Part shown: positions 21,601 to 33,990 of the stretch, piece after piece
How the letters are laid out: each line of letters opens with the position of its first letter
Position numbering within the stretch: position 1 is the first letter of the stretch
NCBI GenBank assembly: GCA_033297205.1
Contig: MU859313.1
Coordinates: 6,468 to 41,075, forward strand
Direction of reading: 5' to 3'
Origin: Pseudoneurospora amorphoporcata
Lineage: Eukaryota; Ascomycota; Sordariomycetes; Sordariales; Sordariaceae
DNA length: 34,608 nt
Notes under the pieces: model-generated
The model's database searches: none
Told to the model about the DNA's origin: nothing
The model's input: only the letters and a program-made list of their open reading frames with translations
Translations under genes and position numbers: made by a program

Positions 21601-22240
21601 ACTTGTAGCGTTCGTCCTAATTAAACCACTAAGTATCTTAGAACTAATACAACTAAATCTTATCGCGCTAGTCTTAGAAAGCCTCGACTCGCTTAATAGT
21701 AGAAGCATCCTCGCTAGTATAAGTAGCGGGATCCTTACTAGTACGAGTCTTCGGGGTAGCCATCTCGTCGTTAGAATTAGGAACGGGAACGGATGCGAGT
21801 AGGTTAATTTTATCGCGAATAGCTTTCTTAAGTTTATTGTTAGCTTCGTTGGCTGCGGTAAGGTTATTTTTAAATTATTGGGCTTCGTACTAGAGGCTGG
21901 TGACGGTATTGCTTTAATTCGCGATTTGTTGACGAGCGGCTTTTAAAGACTGGTAGGCGGCTTCTAAAGAATCCTAAGCAACGCCGACGAACGTATTAAT
22001 TATAACTAAGTCCGCGTAGATTAACTACGCGAGAGCAATAATAACGTAGGGGAAAGCGGCGTATTAAGCGAATTTAGGAGCGGCGTTGAGGATCTCCTCT
22101 TCGATTAGGTTACTTAGGCGCTGGAGAGTGGCACCGTTAAGAGATTCTAAGACGTTCTCGAAGAGTTATTCGTATTCAGAGCTAACGATAGCGTTAATCG
22201 CGGAGATAGCAACGTCGAAATCAATAACGGGAGCCGCCAT
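15700..22240 (-). pseudogene. Gypsy-A gag-pol, inactivated by RIP
   Basis: Gag begins with ATG at 22240 (MAAPVIDFDVAIS). Its zinc knuckle near 20680 now reads CKRYAKLGYYAYKY, with Cys and His changed to Tyr, and is separated from the rest of Gag by a solo LTR. RT lies around 18900-18350; its catalytic YxDD box is YLNN (about 18450), both Asp turned to Asn. RNase H follows, then integrase around 17400-16500, whose first Asp is also Asn (VNYVSPL near 17045). A C-terminal chromodomain (EVAEWELDRLLD, FYTVKWKHHDPT, near 16100-16000) marks it as a chromovirus. Numerous TAG and TAA codons stand where W and Q are expected, for example ITN*KPP. Domain borders are approximate. Confidence 0.85.
20686..20996 (+). 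mobile_element. Solo LTR, family B (311 bp), in Gypsy-A gag
   Basis: It aligns over its full length to the clean LTR-B at 33142-33454. Ends are TATTATAGG (from TGTCACAGG) and CCCCTTATA (from CCCCTTACA). The 5-bp duplication CAAAG (20681-20685 and 20997-21001) is perfect. The copy is RIP-decayed, so it was present before RIP last acted here, and it lies just ahead of the zinc-knuckle codons of gag. Confidence 0.9.
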
Positions 22241-22490
22241 TCAAATAGTTATAATCAACTTAATTAGCGCTAGCTACCTTGTAGCGTAAATGGTATCTAT
22301 TAGCTACCTTGTAGCGACGAAAGAGAGGTTTGTCGCGGTACGACGAAAAGAAGGGTATATCGCAGTGCGACGAAAAGAGAGGTATATCACGGTATAATAA
22401 AATCGCAAGCACGTCGGAAATACTCACAACGGCGGCGATAACTTAGCTTAATAGTATACGCTCGTAGCGTAATAAGTAGGTACAACTAAC

Positions 22491-22730
22491 TATTATGGTA
22501 CAAGGCGAAGTAGGGGGTAAATATAACATACGTAGTTGTACGAGGAGAGAAGAAGGGAAGAGAGGGAGGTATACGGTTTAAATATAAGGATGCCCTAGAT
22601 CTAAATTCAGGCCTACTAGTATATATATACGTACGATCCTATTAGCTAATAACTAATAGCTAATAGAAACTCAATAGCTATACCAATCGTACAGCGTATT
22701 ATTAGTACTATTATAGGTAATCCTATAATA
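22491..22730 (-). repeat. Gypsy-A 5' LTR (240 bp)
   Basis: On the minus strand it runs from TATTATAGG to CCATAATA, originally probably TGT...ACA. It aligns along its full length to the left LTR once the solo LTR there is removed (240 against 232 bp), with mostly transition differences. Confidence 0.8.
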
Positions 22731-22735
22731 TTAGG

Positions 22736-23705
22736 TATATTATTAGGCATAGATAATTAAAAAGCCTAAGGGGCTAAGCCTAGAAAGCAAAGGCGTTAGT
22801 TAACCTTTACTATAATAGAAAGCTGCTCTGAGTGGATAGGTAAAGAGGAGAAGGTAATATATTAGGAAAATAGTCTTAATTGGATGCTTGCTCGCTCTAA
22901 TGCCCTCTATATTACGTAGTTGAAAGTTACGGTAAGCCTTAGGGAAGAAGGTACATTTAGGAACGGTGAAGTAAGGAAAGGAAGGTGTAAGCGTAGACGA
23001 ACTTTCTAAATGTAAAGCTTTAAAATAAAATCCTAAAATTACTACAGCGGGTTAGGGTTACCGCCGAGCACCGAGAGGAAGTTTTGCTTAGGAACGTAGA
23101 ATAGCCGGGCGGCGCGTCATTCCGTTGAGATAGTATCGATTATAGCCGTAACTAAAATTCCTAAAAGAAGCTCTCTATAGCATTTAGTCCTCGCCATTCA
23201 TTACTAAAAGATTGAGCGTCTCTAAGTATTTTAGAAACTGACTGAAACGCGATTTTACTATAAGCGCCGAAAGTTACGAAGGAAACTCGCCAAAAAAAAA
23301 GAGCGGGCCCGCCGCGTCCCCACAACCGTCTCGTTCCACCACCAACCCCTAAAAATAACGCCTCAACCAAAAAAATTAGACGTAAGGAACAATAGAGGAA
23401 GGCTAACACTATAAAACTTGTACTTGGTATTCGGAGAGGAGGTTGGCTATAGCTTTAGGCTAAGTAGTCTATAGGTATGTTATAAGCCAACCGTATAGTT
23501 ATAACGTACTAGGATAGAAGGGAAGAGGTAGGCTAATATAAGCAAATAAAGGTAAGTTAAAGTAAGTATATAAAGGAAGTCTATTGTAATTTAATAAGAC
23601 AATAGCGAGAGACTCCCTTACTACGCTAACTGGGCCGAGGAGTACGAAGAACCAATAAGGAATAGTCTTCTAACCGAGTGCAATCTTAGTATTACCCGTA
23701 TAAAA
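22736..23705. other. Gene-free stretch, mixed decay
   Basis: There is no credible gene; the only long frame (minus, 23409-23161) looks like chance or an old repeat. A stretch near 23440-23490 has ggttggctatag facing ttataagccaacc and could be two LTR ends, but no duplication was found. A short gggttagggtta near 23044 is too short to be telomeric. Confidence 0.35.
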
Positions 23706-24124
23706 AATCTAGCCATAGTATTAAAACGGTCTACTTTGCTTATAATCCGCCCAATTATATTAATTATTTTAGCTCCAGCTCCCTACTTACCGTAATGCCT
23801 CCGTCCGAACGATATAAATATAAGAGGAGGTTATTTAATTTTTTAATCCTACTACGTAATTAAAAGACCCGGTTTATATTCTTCCAACTCCTATACATAA
23901 GCTGCCCCTTACTAAGCTTGTGTATAGGAGTGAGAAGGATATTAATCGGGTCTTTTAATTACGTAATAAGGTCAAAAAACTAAACAATCACCTCCCGTAT
24001 TAAATCATTCGTTATAGAGGCATTACGGTGAGTGTTGGAGGCGGCGCTAAAGAAATTAATACAATTGGGCAAATTACGAGAAAAATTAACCGTTCTAAAA
24101 TATCGAAATTACATTTCTAGATTG
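23706..24124. repeat. Long imperfect palindrome (about 420 bp)
   Basis: The two halves are inverted copies over almost their whole length around a centre near 23915. Paired landmarks are cgtaattaaaagaccc (23855) with gggtcttttaattacg (23948), ccgtaatgcctc (23790) with gaggcattacgg (24017), and cgcccaattatattaat with attaatacaattgggc. A loop of about 10 bp remains. It is probably a foldback (snapback) MITE; no flanking duplication was found. Confidence 0.75.
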
Positions 24125-24283
24125 GTCTTACTATTGCTAGCGCAGCCGCCCCTTTATAGAGAATCGATTGGTTGAACGAGCTTTAATCTCGTTAAATATA
24201 CAACTATACTATTTAAGAGTATAATTGAGTATAACTCCTTGCCTACGGAAGGAAAGTCTATCTATACTAATCCGGTCGTCGTC

Positions 24284-24596
24284 TATTACAAGTCTAGCGC
24301 CCAGTATTAGTATCTAGCATATAGTTGGCTAGACGACGAGTGCCGGCAATGTACGCTAAGTTAGTAAGGTACCGGTAGGCCTAAAGCTCGTTAGTCCCCT
24401 TTAGCTTCTATATTGTTATATACTTAGACTATAGGGCTACCTTAGGTAGTTAAACACCTATACTAGCGTACGGCCTTAAAGGATAAGCGATAAGGCCTAC
24501 CCTACGGGCTAGTTTTTCTTCTCTTTTCTTTTCATAAAACCTTAATAAATTATTCTAATATTAGTACCTACGTACCGCTCTATTATCCCCCTAACA
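24284..24596 (+). repeat. Gypsy-B 5' LTR (313 bp)
   Basis: It starts TATTACAAGTCTAGCGCC and ends TTATCCCCCTAACA; it is collinear with the clean solo LTR at 33142-33454 (same length) with mainly transition differences. The following bases (ttaggttctacc) may be a mutated primer-binding site. Confidence 0.85.
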
Positions 24597-24699
24597 TTAG
24601 GTTCTACCACTTATAAGGAAAGACTACTTACAATTGTAAACGCGGCAACACATTAGCATTAGAATAGTTTCTTTTATAGTACCTAACGATAATAATATT

Positions 24700-27600
24700 A
24701 ATATTAATATAGAAGAATTTTACGACCCTTAGCCTCCCGCTAATAGAGCTAGAGATACTACCGAAAATATAGATAGTACTAACACTACCGGCCTACTCGG
24801 CTTACTCGCGCGTGCGCTACAAACGAGTCTCGAGTTTAGGAATAAAGTTAAGTTTATAATTCCTTTTTCTACCTACTCCCAACCTACCTTCAAACTTGCG
24901 TTCGACTTTCCTACTAAGTAGGACTCTAGTAGTAAGAAAGATAAAGAGAGACTTAAGCCCAAAGACGACGACAATTCCGATAACGACCCCAAACCCTACC
25001 AGCGCAAGCCTCTCGACCTCCCTAAGTAGGACGGTAAGTTTAATACTTTTATATTCTACTATAATAAACTCGTTAAAACTTATAACGCTAATTTCAGAAA
25101 GGGTCTTCGTACTAATATAGAAGCAGTATAGATTGAAATCCTCAATACCCTACCCGACGAGAAGTAATAACGCTTCGAAGGGTACTAGACCTACCGAACT
25201 CTTACTGGCTAAGAAAACCTAGCCGAGTTGCTCGAGCAAATCCGGTAAATCTTCGGCACTCGTTATACCCAAGACTAAGCTCTCAACAACCTTACCCGCA
25301 TACGACAACGGGATAATAAACCGTTCTCCGACTTCTACGCCAACTTCAACGACTAACTCTTAAAGTTAAGTAGTTACAATTGGGATAGTCGAGCCAAACT
25401 TAACTTCCTTCGTCGCGCTATCAATAAGAGGTTTAGTAATTAGCTCTTTATAATTCAACTGTCCAATAACTACCTAACTTATATAGATCAACTTTAGAAT
25501 ATTATTCGCCAGTATGAAAAAACTACTAAATTCTAATCCCTCCACCAAGCCTTCCTATAAAAGAGAGGTAATAAGGACCGGCGGTCTATAATATACCTAC
25601 CCGTCTTATTGAGTGTAAGTGCGAGCCCCCCCAACCAGCGCTAGTCTTTATACGCCCAAAGTCCGGCTTCCCTAAGTCCAGCTCCTGGGCATAAATTCGA
25701 TGCCGACGGCAATATTATTATAGCCTTAATAAATATTCGAGGAGTTCGAGGCAGTGGCACCTCCCAACGCTAAGCCCGCGCTAAATAGGTAATTATAGAG
25801 GAGCGTAATAAACGTAAAGCTAAAGGCTATTGTATTTACTACGGCGCTACGGGCTATATTATTATTAGGTATCCCTATCTCCCACCTATTAATCCCCAAA
25901 ATAATAAGAGCGTCCGCGTCCAAGCTACCCATGTGGCCCCGCTATTGGAAGAAGAGGAAGATACCGGGGATACTCTAGACACCTCTAATACGGAGTAGGG
26001 AAAAGAGTAGCTCTAGTATAAAGTCGAGCGCCGGAGCCCTCCCCCGAAGTATTAAGTAAGGTAGAAGAATTCAAACTATAAATAGAGATAGAACCTACCT
26101 TAATACTAATCGTTATTAACTCTATAAACTTATTCTACGTCCTCGTTAATAAAGGGTGCCAATACTTCGCTATAATTAATAAAGGTATTATTAAAAATTT
26201 CCAAATCTCTATCGTTCCTATCCCAACCCAACAAGTCCGGGGTGCTTTAGCTATTATGGAAGGTGCTACCATCTGGGGCATTACTTATTTCCTTCTCGAG
26301 CTCTAAGAGAAGGTGTTTCCTGCGTGTGCTTACGTCGTACCCGAACTAGAATTTCCCATAATCCTCGGCAAACTATAGCTAACAGCTAATAAGGCCTACT
26401 CTATTCCCTACGAAAAGCGCCTTTGGTACGGAGCTACGGAGTCCTAGGTTAATTACGTTAGCCTAGGGAAGCTCGAACCCTCCCCAATATTATAAGAGCT
26501 TAAGGGAGCGGTCTACATTATCGCTACTACCTTCGTTAGCACGTATAAGCGTATTAAAAAGAAATATAGTCGAGACGTCGTAGATATAAACATTTTCGCA
26601 GTTACTATAAAAGATATTAAAAAGGCTCTAGCCCCTAAGAGAGTCTATACTGACGAAGAGCTCAAATAAGTTATTCCGTAGGAATTTTAGGATCTCTTGC
26701 CTCTATTCTAGAAGTAAGAGGCCGACCGTCTCAATAAGCACAAACCGAGTGTAGACCTAAAAATAGAGCTTAAGAAGGGCTCCAATAGCAAAAATCTACC
26801 GCTGCCGTACGGCCCGTTATATAACATATTTCAAGAAGAACTCTTAATGTTTAAAAAGACTCTTTAGGACCTACTAAATAAAGGGTTTATCCGAGCTAAT
26901 AGCTCTAAGGCGGGCGCTCTAATCCTCTTCGTCCGGAAGCCCAATAGTAGTCTCTATTTTTGCTATAATTACCGAGCTCTCAACGCTATTACCCGTGCGG
27001 ACCGCTACCCCCTACTATTTATTCGTAAAACTTTTAAAGTATTAAAAGGTATAACGTAGTACTCGAAGGTAGACATCGTACAAGCGTTCTATAAAATCTG
27101 TATAGTAGAGGGCGAAGAACCTAAAATAGTATTCCGAACCTAATATAATTTATTTAAATAGCTAGTAGTACTGTTCGGTCTTTACGGTACTCCAGCGGCC
27201 TTTTAACAGTATATTAATAGTATATTGGGCAACTACCTTAATAGCTTTTATTTGGCTTATATAGACGACGTCTTAATCTTTACAAACGGATCTAAGGAAG
27301 ACCATATAAAAAAGGTCCGGCTAGTGCTAGAGCGCCTCTGGGATACTAATCTTCACCTAGATCCGGATAAGTGCGAATTCGTGGTTAAAAATGTTAAGTA
27401 CTTAGGTTTTATTATTTATACGGGAGTAGGCATATAGGCTAATCCAAACAAAGTTAAGGCGATCTTCGAGTAGGCGGCTCTAATCTCTTAGAAGGGAGTC
27501 CGTAGCTTCCTCGGCTTTGTCAACTATTACCGAATGTTTATACTGAACTTCTCGTCGATTGCCGCACCGCTTACAGCCTTAATAGGTAAAATTATAATAT

Positions 27601-30170
27601 TTGAATGGACGGTTGCCTACGAAGAAGCCTTCTAGCTACTTAAAATTCTTTTTACGCAAGTACTGATCCTTATAAAGTGGGACTTAAAACGCCCGACGTT
27701 TTTAAAGACCGATTGCAGCGGGTTCGCCCTAGGGAGTTACTTTACTTAAGAAGTTAACGGCCAATAAAAGGTCATTACCTTCTATTCCCGGAAGTTGGCT
27801 CTAGTAGAACGCAACTACCCTATTTACGATAAGGAAATGCTAGCTATTATCGACTACTTAAAAGAATAGTAGGCTAAGCTCCGCAGCTATAAAGCCTTTA
27901 CCATCTTTATAGATTACCGGAATTTAGAATACTTTATAACTCGGCAATACTTTTCTAAACGGCAAGCCCATTAGGTTAAATACTTCTCCCGTTTCAACTT
28001 CGAGCTCTAGTACCGCCCGAGTAAAGAAGTAGTCGTCCCAAACGCCTTGTCCCGCCGTAACCAGGACCGGCCTACCGACAATAACTGGGAAGCTCGGGAC
28101 TTCCAGCTTATCTCGGACTCCGCGTTGAAGAACTACGTACGTATCTCGGCAATGGGAATACGACGGCACCGGGAGGTGAGGAAGGGTATGCGAGTATTTA
28201 AAGATCCGAATTTGTAATAGCTTTAGGATACTATCGTTATAAAGGATTCTCTTTACCAGTAAGTGCTCTAAGCGGTTAAGAACAACGAGCAGGATCTTTC
28301 CTCTACGAAACTAAAGCTCTAGATTGCGGATTGTTTAGTAGACGACAAAGTAGATTACGGTATAAAAGCAAGCTCTAAATTCCCGGAAGCCCGGTAGCAA
28401 CCGAGTCCGAAGCCGTAAAGCTCTCTAACTCTAACCGAGAGCTCAATACCCTCCGTACGAAAATTATTTAAATTACGTACGACTCTCAACTTCTCAGACA
28501 CCTAGGAAGAGAAGGTACGATAGCGGCCCTCAGCCGGTATTTTTATTAGCCGTTGCTAAACGTACACGTACGTTAATTTTTTTGCAATTGCTACATTTAC
28601 GGCTTAGTTAAATACTAGAGAGACTAACGGAGAGGGTTCTTACAACCCCTACCCATCCCGGATCAATTCTTCTGAAAAATCTAAATGGACTTTATCACGG
28701 ACCTCCCGGAATCAAAAAGCAACACTTGCCTACTAATTATTAAAGACCGCCTTAGTAAGAATATTATCTTAGAGCTTATACCATCGATAAATATAGAAAC
28801 TTACGCCGAAAGATTCCTAAATTGTTTTGTCTGGTACTACGGCTAGCCTCGGTCAATTATTAATAACAAGGGCTCCAACTAAATTAGTAGATTTTAGAGA
28901 AGACTTTACGAGGTACTCAGTATTAAGTAATTACTTAGCACGGCCTACCACCCCCAAATAGACGGCGGACAAGAAAGAATAAATTAAAAGGTCCAAGCCT
29001 TAAGAGTATATATCAACTAGGCTTAAGATAATTAGTACAAGTGGTGCCCAATGGCCTAGTTGGCGATTAATAGCCGTATTAATACTTTAATTGGCATATC
29101 TCCCTTCTTTACTATATACGGCTTCGACTTAAAAACCGTAGTACTAATTATCCCCGAGTCCGTTAAAGACTCCTATATTCTAACTAACGTCCGAGCCTAA
29201 TAGTTCGTCGAAAAGCTATTACAAATTACAAACATTTATTAAACTACTATAGCCGTAGTAATATAAAAATAAGAGAAGTACGCTAACCGCACTCGCCAGC
29301 CAGTAGGTGTCAGGATGCAACACGAGCACGATTTACACTGCGCGACGAGTGTGTACAAAATGATAAAATAACTAAAGCTAAGGAAGGAAAGAGGAAGAGG
29401 TTAGAATCTGGGCCCAGATGTGCACTCATACAGGTGTAGCCCAGATCCTGCCCTCTTTGACCGCCTCCCTTATCTAATCAATACACGTGATTGCTTCGAT
29501 GAGACGAGTGGGCCCTGCAGTACCCATGCCAGGGTCGCAGGATCCATGTCGTCACAGTAGGAAGGTTCCAAGTGGGTAATAAAGTTTGGCTAAACTTTAA
29601 GAACTACGCTTCCTCGAGACTTAAGAAGAAACTAGACTAATTATACGCGAAATATACGGTTTCTCGAGTTCTCTCCCTATTAATTGTAAAACTTATAGGT
29701 CTACCGAACAACGTCTACAATATCTTCCACGTTAACCTTATTCGGAAGGCTACAAACGACCTACTACTAGGGCAAGTTACAGCAAACTATTAACCGCCTC
29801 TAATTCTAATAAAAGGGAAGGAAAAATACTTCGTAGAGAAAATCTTATACGTAAACGGTCCCCCGACGAATAGGAAGGTCTATATTAAGTGAAAAGGGTA
29901 TTACAAACCCTTATAGCACCTCCTAAAAGACTTTATAGAGTTAAAGGCTTTAAAAATCTTCAAAAAGGAGTACGGGGACGCCCAAGTTAATAACGGACCG
30001 TTAAATCGTTTTACGAGGAACAAAGTTAAGTAAAAAAAAACAAGGTTAAGTAGAAGAAGCAATAGGGCGAGCGAGGGTAGTAATAGTTCTAACAATAGTA
30101 ATTATTAACAGGAGTAAGAAGGAGAACGAGTCTAAAAGAAGGGAGGGATTTCGAATCTTATTAAAAAGAT
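24700..30170 (+). pseudogene. Gypsy-B gag-pol, inactivated by RIP
   Basis: Gag (about 24700-26000) contains LARALQTSLEF and a zinc knuckle near 25830 reading CIYYGATGYIIIRY, in which two Cys and the His have become Tyr. A probable protease region follows (26100-26400), then RT with KVDIVQAFYKI and an intact YIDDVLIF (about 27255). RNase H (27700-27920) has TDCSGFALGSYF and YSRKLALVERNY. Integrase (28500-29250) has MDFITDLP, NNKGSN where D.GS is expected, and TAYHPQIDGGQERIN. A chromodomain (29820-29960; KYFVEKILY, IK.KGYYKPL) ends it. Over 50 TAG or TAA codons mostly replace W and Q. A solo LTR splits the part after integrase; without it the frame reads on correctly. Confidence 0.87.
29308..29556. 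mobile_element. Solo LTR, family E (249 bp), in Gypsy-B pol
   Basis: The segment TGTCAGGATGC...GTCGTCACA is flanked by a perfect GTAGG duplication (29303-29307 and 29557-29561). Taking out the LTR and one GTAGG joins RTRQPVG to RFQVGNKVW in frame, as expected of chromovirus integrases. It is GC-rich with normal CA and TG, a sharp island in decayed sequence. No related copy is in the window. Confidence 0.92.
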
Positions 30171-30223
30171 GAATATAGTTTATACGATGCGGTTGTACTT
30201 AGAAGGAGGAAAGAGAGGACTAA

Positions 30224-30256
30224 TGTTATAGGTTTGGCGCCTAGTACTAGTATTTA
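30224..30256 (+). repeat. Gypsy-B 3' LTR, left piece
   Basis: The purine-rich agaaggaggaaagagaggac directly precedes TGTTATAGGTTTGGCGCC, the first 33 bp of the family B LTR. It stops at ATTTA (30252-30256), the left copy of the duplication made by the inserted LTR-C. Confidence 0.88.
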
Positions 30257-30989
30257 TATTATACGGACATTGCCTATAGTCTAGGAGTTAGGATTATAAG
30301 ACTTAATAGAGCCTCAACGCCTAATATTAGCCTCAAAATACTTAGTAGCCTCCGGCTACAACACCCACCTCGGCCGGACCCTCAGCTAGACCCACGGCCG
30401 GGCCCTCGGCTACGGTCATCCTAGAAGCAACCACAACCAATTAAGTAAGAAGTAGGGCGCTCGGATAAAGGATAGCGCTAAAAGGAAGATAGAGAATGAA
30501 TGAAGGCATTTAAGAAGATTTATACGTATATAGATTATTAAATAGATGTTTTGAAGCCTTAGGCGATAAGACTTAATGCGTACCTTAAGTACGTACTGAT
30601 TCCTTTTAGAGAATACTCTATACACGCTATAAGATCCTACAAACACGCTAAACTACTCCCAAGTAGGTCTATATAGGGGTTATAGCATTTAATAACATTT
30701 AACATTATAAAACTCGACTTTAGCCGTAAAATTTCGCGTTTCTAATATATAAAACATTTCCTCGCATTAATAGGGATTACGTAGTTATAGTAGTGCCCTA
30801 CAAGCATTTAATAGGTAGCGTACCCCCAATACACTTTCTTATACCTATTTGTACAACCTTTAACACTCCTATCAAACCGCGCCCGCTCTATATAGTTAGT
30901 ATATACCCTTCTAATATTACGTAGATTAATCCCTAACTTTTTCTAAATAGCTCGCAATTAAACTCGCCGTCGCGACAACTCCCCTACCC

Positions 30990-33900
30990 TCTCTATCGAC
31001 TCCTATGCGACGACCGCTACATTTAACTCCTTCCCTTCTATTACTAACCAATCGTAGTATACCTAGGAGGTCCCCGCCGACAACGAGTGCTTTAACAAAG
31101 CGCCTAGCGAGTATAACGACTAGATAGCTACCTTAGTTTCCCTTTGCCAACGCCATCGCTTTAGCTTCGCCACTAGGCGTAGTAAGAAGTACAAGAGTAA
31201 AACGAGTATTATAATATTATAATACGACCAAGCGAAGCCCTCTAAGAAGTATAACCTACAACTACGGTCTAAAAAACGTTGTATATCTACTATTAAGAAC
31301 GCGGACTGTCTATTTACAATCTAGTTGCGGTGTTTTGCGCGTAACGATTAGAAGTTCTCAATATACGCCGTTAATCTAACCTACTACGGCTACGGTCCGT
31401 TACGCGACTTATCCCATTACCTCTTCCTACGCCGACCAACCTTAATACTAGAGCAGACCGCTAAGATCGATAAGTTAATATTAGATAATAACTTAACTGC
31501 CGTTACCTTACGCAAGTAGGTACGAGCCCGCTTCCTTAATATTATCTTAATTAATAAGGACTTAGAGAATTAGTAGTACTATCTACGTAGGAAGTGCCGC
31601 GCGGGGTTGGATAATACTTAAAGCTTCGTTAAGAATCTAAAGGAGAGGAGGTAAGTTAACTACGTTACGACCGAGTTCGAAAACGACGACTAAACGCCCC
31701 GCTAATCTTTTTGGGTCTACGAGAGATAGAAAAAGTACTGAGTACGATATCTATTAGTGTTTACTATCGACGCTATATACAAGACTAATTGTTATAATAT
31801 ACCGCTTGTTTAAGAAATCGTTATTACCCTAGAAAAGACTTTAATAACCGTCTTTTAAGTAGTATTTAATAACGAGAGTGACGACGGATTTGTCTTCGTT
31901 AGCTAATAAATCGCCCGCTTCCTAAAAATGTACCGTATCCCCCCGCCTAAAGTCGTAATAATTAACGGCGATAAGGCACTATTTAGCGCTATTAAGAAGT
32001 ACTTACCAACGGCCCAGTAGTAGCGCTACGTATAGCATATCAATTACAACGTTATAAAGGCTATTAAAAAGTACTAAGCTAAGCCACAATCGTCTTCTAA
32101 CAACGGTAGCGATAAAGAAGAAGCTAGTAATAGTCGTCGATTAATTAAAACTAATAGGGCTAACCTCTAAAAGGTCCGCGCAATCTATTGCCGAGTGCGC
32201 ACGGCGGTTAGGACTAGAGCTAGCCTAGCTCCCTTGCCCTATAAGGTCGCTAATATTAGAGCCGCGTTCTTTTTTATATAGTAGTATATAATCTATACTT
32301 CGTCGTTTATAGATTTTAACAAGGCGTGGTCCCTTCTATCGCGTTTCTTCAGCCGTAGCCAACTACGGCTAGTGAAATATATTAAAGACGAGCTTCTAGT
32401 TTACTAAAGCGAGTGGGCCACTTGCTATACTTCGAAATACTTCAACTATAGCTTACGTACTACTTCCCCCAACGAGTCCGCCAATAGCTCTGTAAAGTCT
32501 TACGGCATCTCGCCCCGCTATAGCTTAGTTAATATTTTTAATACTTACAATTGGCACGCCTACTACCGATTGCAAGCATTTAAATAGGTAGTTATTCGCG
32601 CTGAGAGTTGGGTACGACTGAGGTTTATTAACCGCGACTAGCTAGGGGACTGCCCGCTCGAGCTAACCTTTTAGGTATTAGACTTGCTTAACCGCTAATA
32701 TTGTATTTATATTACCTTTATACCCTCTATCAATATAAAGTCTGATAAGGAGTGTTACAAACTACTACCGCCGTATACTAAGTAATTTAAAACTTAGTAT
32801 AGCTTACCTTGTGCCTATAAAATAGCTAACCGAACGAAGGATAGTTAGGTAGCCTTAGTAACCAAGAAGGACTACTACCCATTCTAGCACTTACACTAGA
32901 AAAGAATAAATTACCCTCCTTAGTACCGTTTACTAGTGTAATTCTAATTATCTATATAATAATATAGGATGCGGTAAATAAGTACTTGCGCGTACGTCCC
33001 TTCTAAAAGGCTATCTTTAAAAGTAGGCTACCTAAGTAAGACAGGCCTTTCGGTAACGAAGAAATCGTACTAAGGACCAAGGCCAAGCCACCCCCTAGTC
33101 CTCGCGGCGGAGCCATTATAGCGACTACGCGGCGTTACTATTGTAAGGGGACAGCAGAGCGATACGCAGGTACTGACACCATAGTGATCGATTAAGGTTC
33201 TACGAGAAGAAAAAGAGAAGAAAGACTGGCCCGTAGGGCGGGCCTTGTCGCCTATCCTTTAAGGTCGTGCGCTGGTATGGGTGCCTGACTGCCTGAGGCA
33301 GCCCTACGGTCTAGGCATGTAACCGTATGGAGGCTGGAGGGGACTAACGGGCTCTGGGCCTGCTGGTACCTTGCTGGCTTAGCGTGCATTGCTGGCACTC
33401 GTCGTCTGGCTAACCGTGTGCCAGATGCTAGTACTAGGCGCCAGACCTGTGACAACTATTCACGGCACGAAGTTGGGCCCAATCTCGAAGCAATAAATAA
33501 AGCTAACCAACGGGAGAAGGAGGAGGAGGAAGCGGCGCAAAGTTGTATCGAAGTTATATAATTATTTAATTCTAATACCCCTTTTAAATCTGAGTTAGAG
33601 TCGGCCAGTAAAGGAGAGGGAAAGGAGGAAAGTAACCTAATTAGTAGGAGGAGTAACCCAACTTAACCCACCCCTCGCAAACGCTATTATAGTAACGCTA
33701 AGCTTTCTTACAACTCTACCCTCAATTCCGCCTACCCCTCTTAGTTCGACGAAGACGGCGACGGCGAGGTTGGGAATAGCAGCAAGCCAATAATTAAAAA
33801 GAAAAGGACTAAGCTCGACGAAGCTTACAATACTTAGTTAATATAAGAGATAGAGAGGTTATTAGTTATACCTTAAAATGAGGCCGTTACTTACGGTTAG

Positions 33901-33990
33901 TTAGACTCACGTAACCCTAACCCTCGTACGGTTTGGCCAGGCGCGAATAAAGACAAAGCTATTGTTTTGGATAATTAGTAACTCCCTAAT
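30990..33990 (+). pseudogene. MULE transposase, inactivated
   Basis: One frame with many TAG or TAA codons carries the MULE signature blocks: TIDAIYKTNCYNIPL (about 31763) holding the first catalytic Asp, INGDKAL (31950) around the second, INYNVIKAIKKY after it, then LVY.SEWATCYTSKYFNYSLRTTSPNESANSSVKSY (32394-32500) and a SWIM-type zinc segment LPCAYKI where a His is expected (32805). The N-terminal part (31200-31330) has a QLRSKKRCI block. From 32990 a charged tail (EKEEEEAA; DEDGDGE; IIKKKRTKLDE) continues in another frame across the solo LTR at 33142. The family normally cuts and pastes DNA with a DDE nuclease; this copy is dead. Confidence 0.82.
33142..33454 (-). mobile_element. Clean solo LTR, family B (313 bp), in the MULE
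   Basis: Read on the minus strand it starts TGTCACAGGTCTGGCGCC and ends GTCCCCTTACA, with a perfect 5-bp duplication ACTAT (33137-33141 and 33455-33459). It is the only family B copy here without RIP changes and serves as the reference for the three decayed copies. Direction is opposite to Gypsy-B. Confidence 0.94.

Larger units (their letters stand above)
14999..22730 (-). mobile_element. Gypsy-A: full-length Ty3/Gypsy chromovirus, RIP-inactivated
   Basis: Both ends carry family A LTRs, and TTAGG flanks the whole (14994-14998 and 22731-22735). Gag and pol run on the minus strand. After subtracting two later solo LTRs with their duplications (424 and 316 bp) the element is 6992 bp. A purine tract (AAGGAGGTAA on the minus strand, just inside 15655) precedes the 3' LTR. 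It stands immediately upstream of the NLR relic. Confidence 0.88.

Noticed and set aside
23040..23060. Interstitial telomere repeat (gggttagggtta)
   Set aside because: Fewer than two units; expected by chance in a region of this size.
24896..25120. Plus-strand 74-codon frame
   Set aside because: Out of frame with the gag relic and produced by loss of stops in another phase.
33252..33455. Minus-strand 67-codon frame
   Set aside because: It lies wholly in the clean solo LTR-B, which is non-coding.
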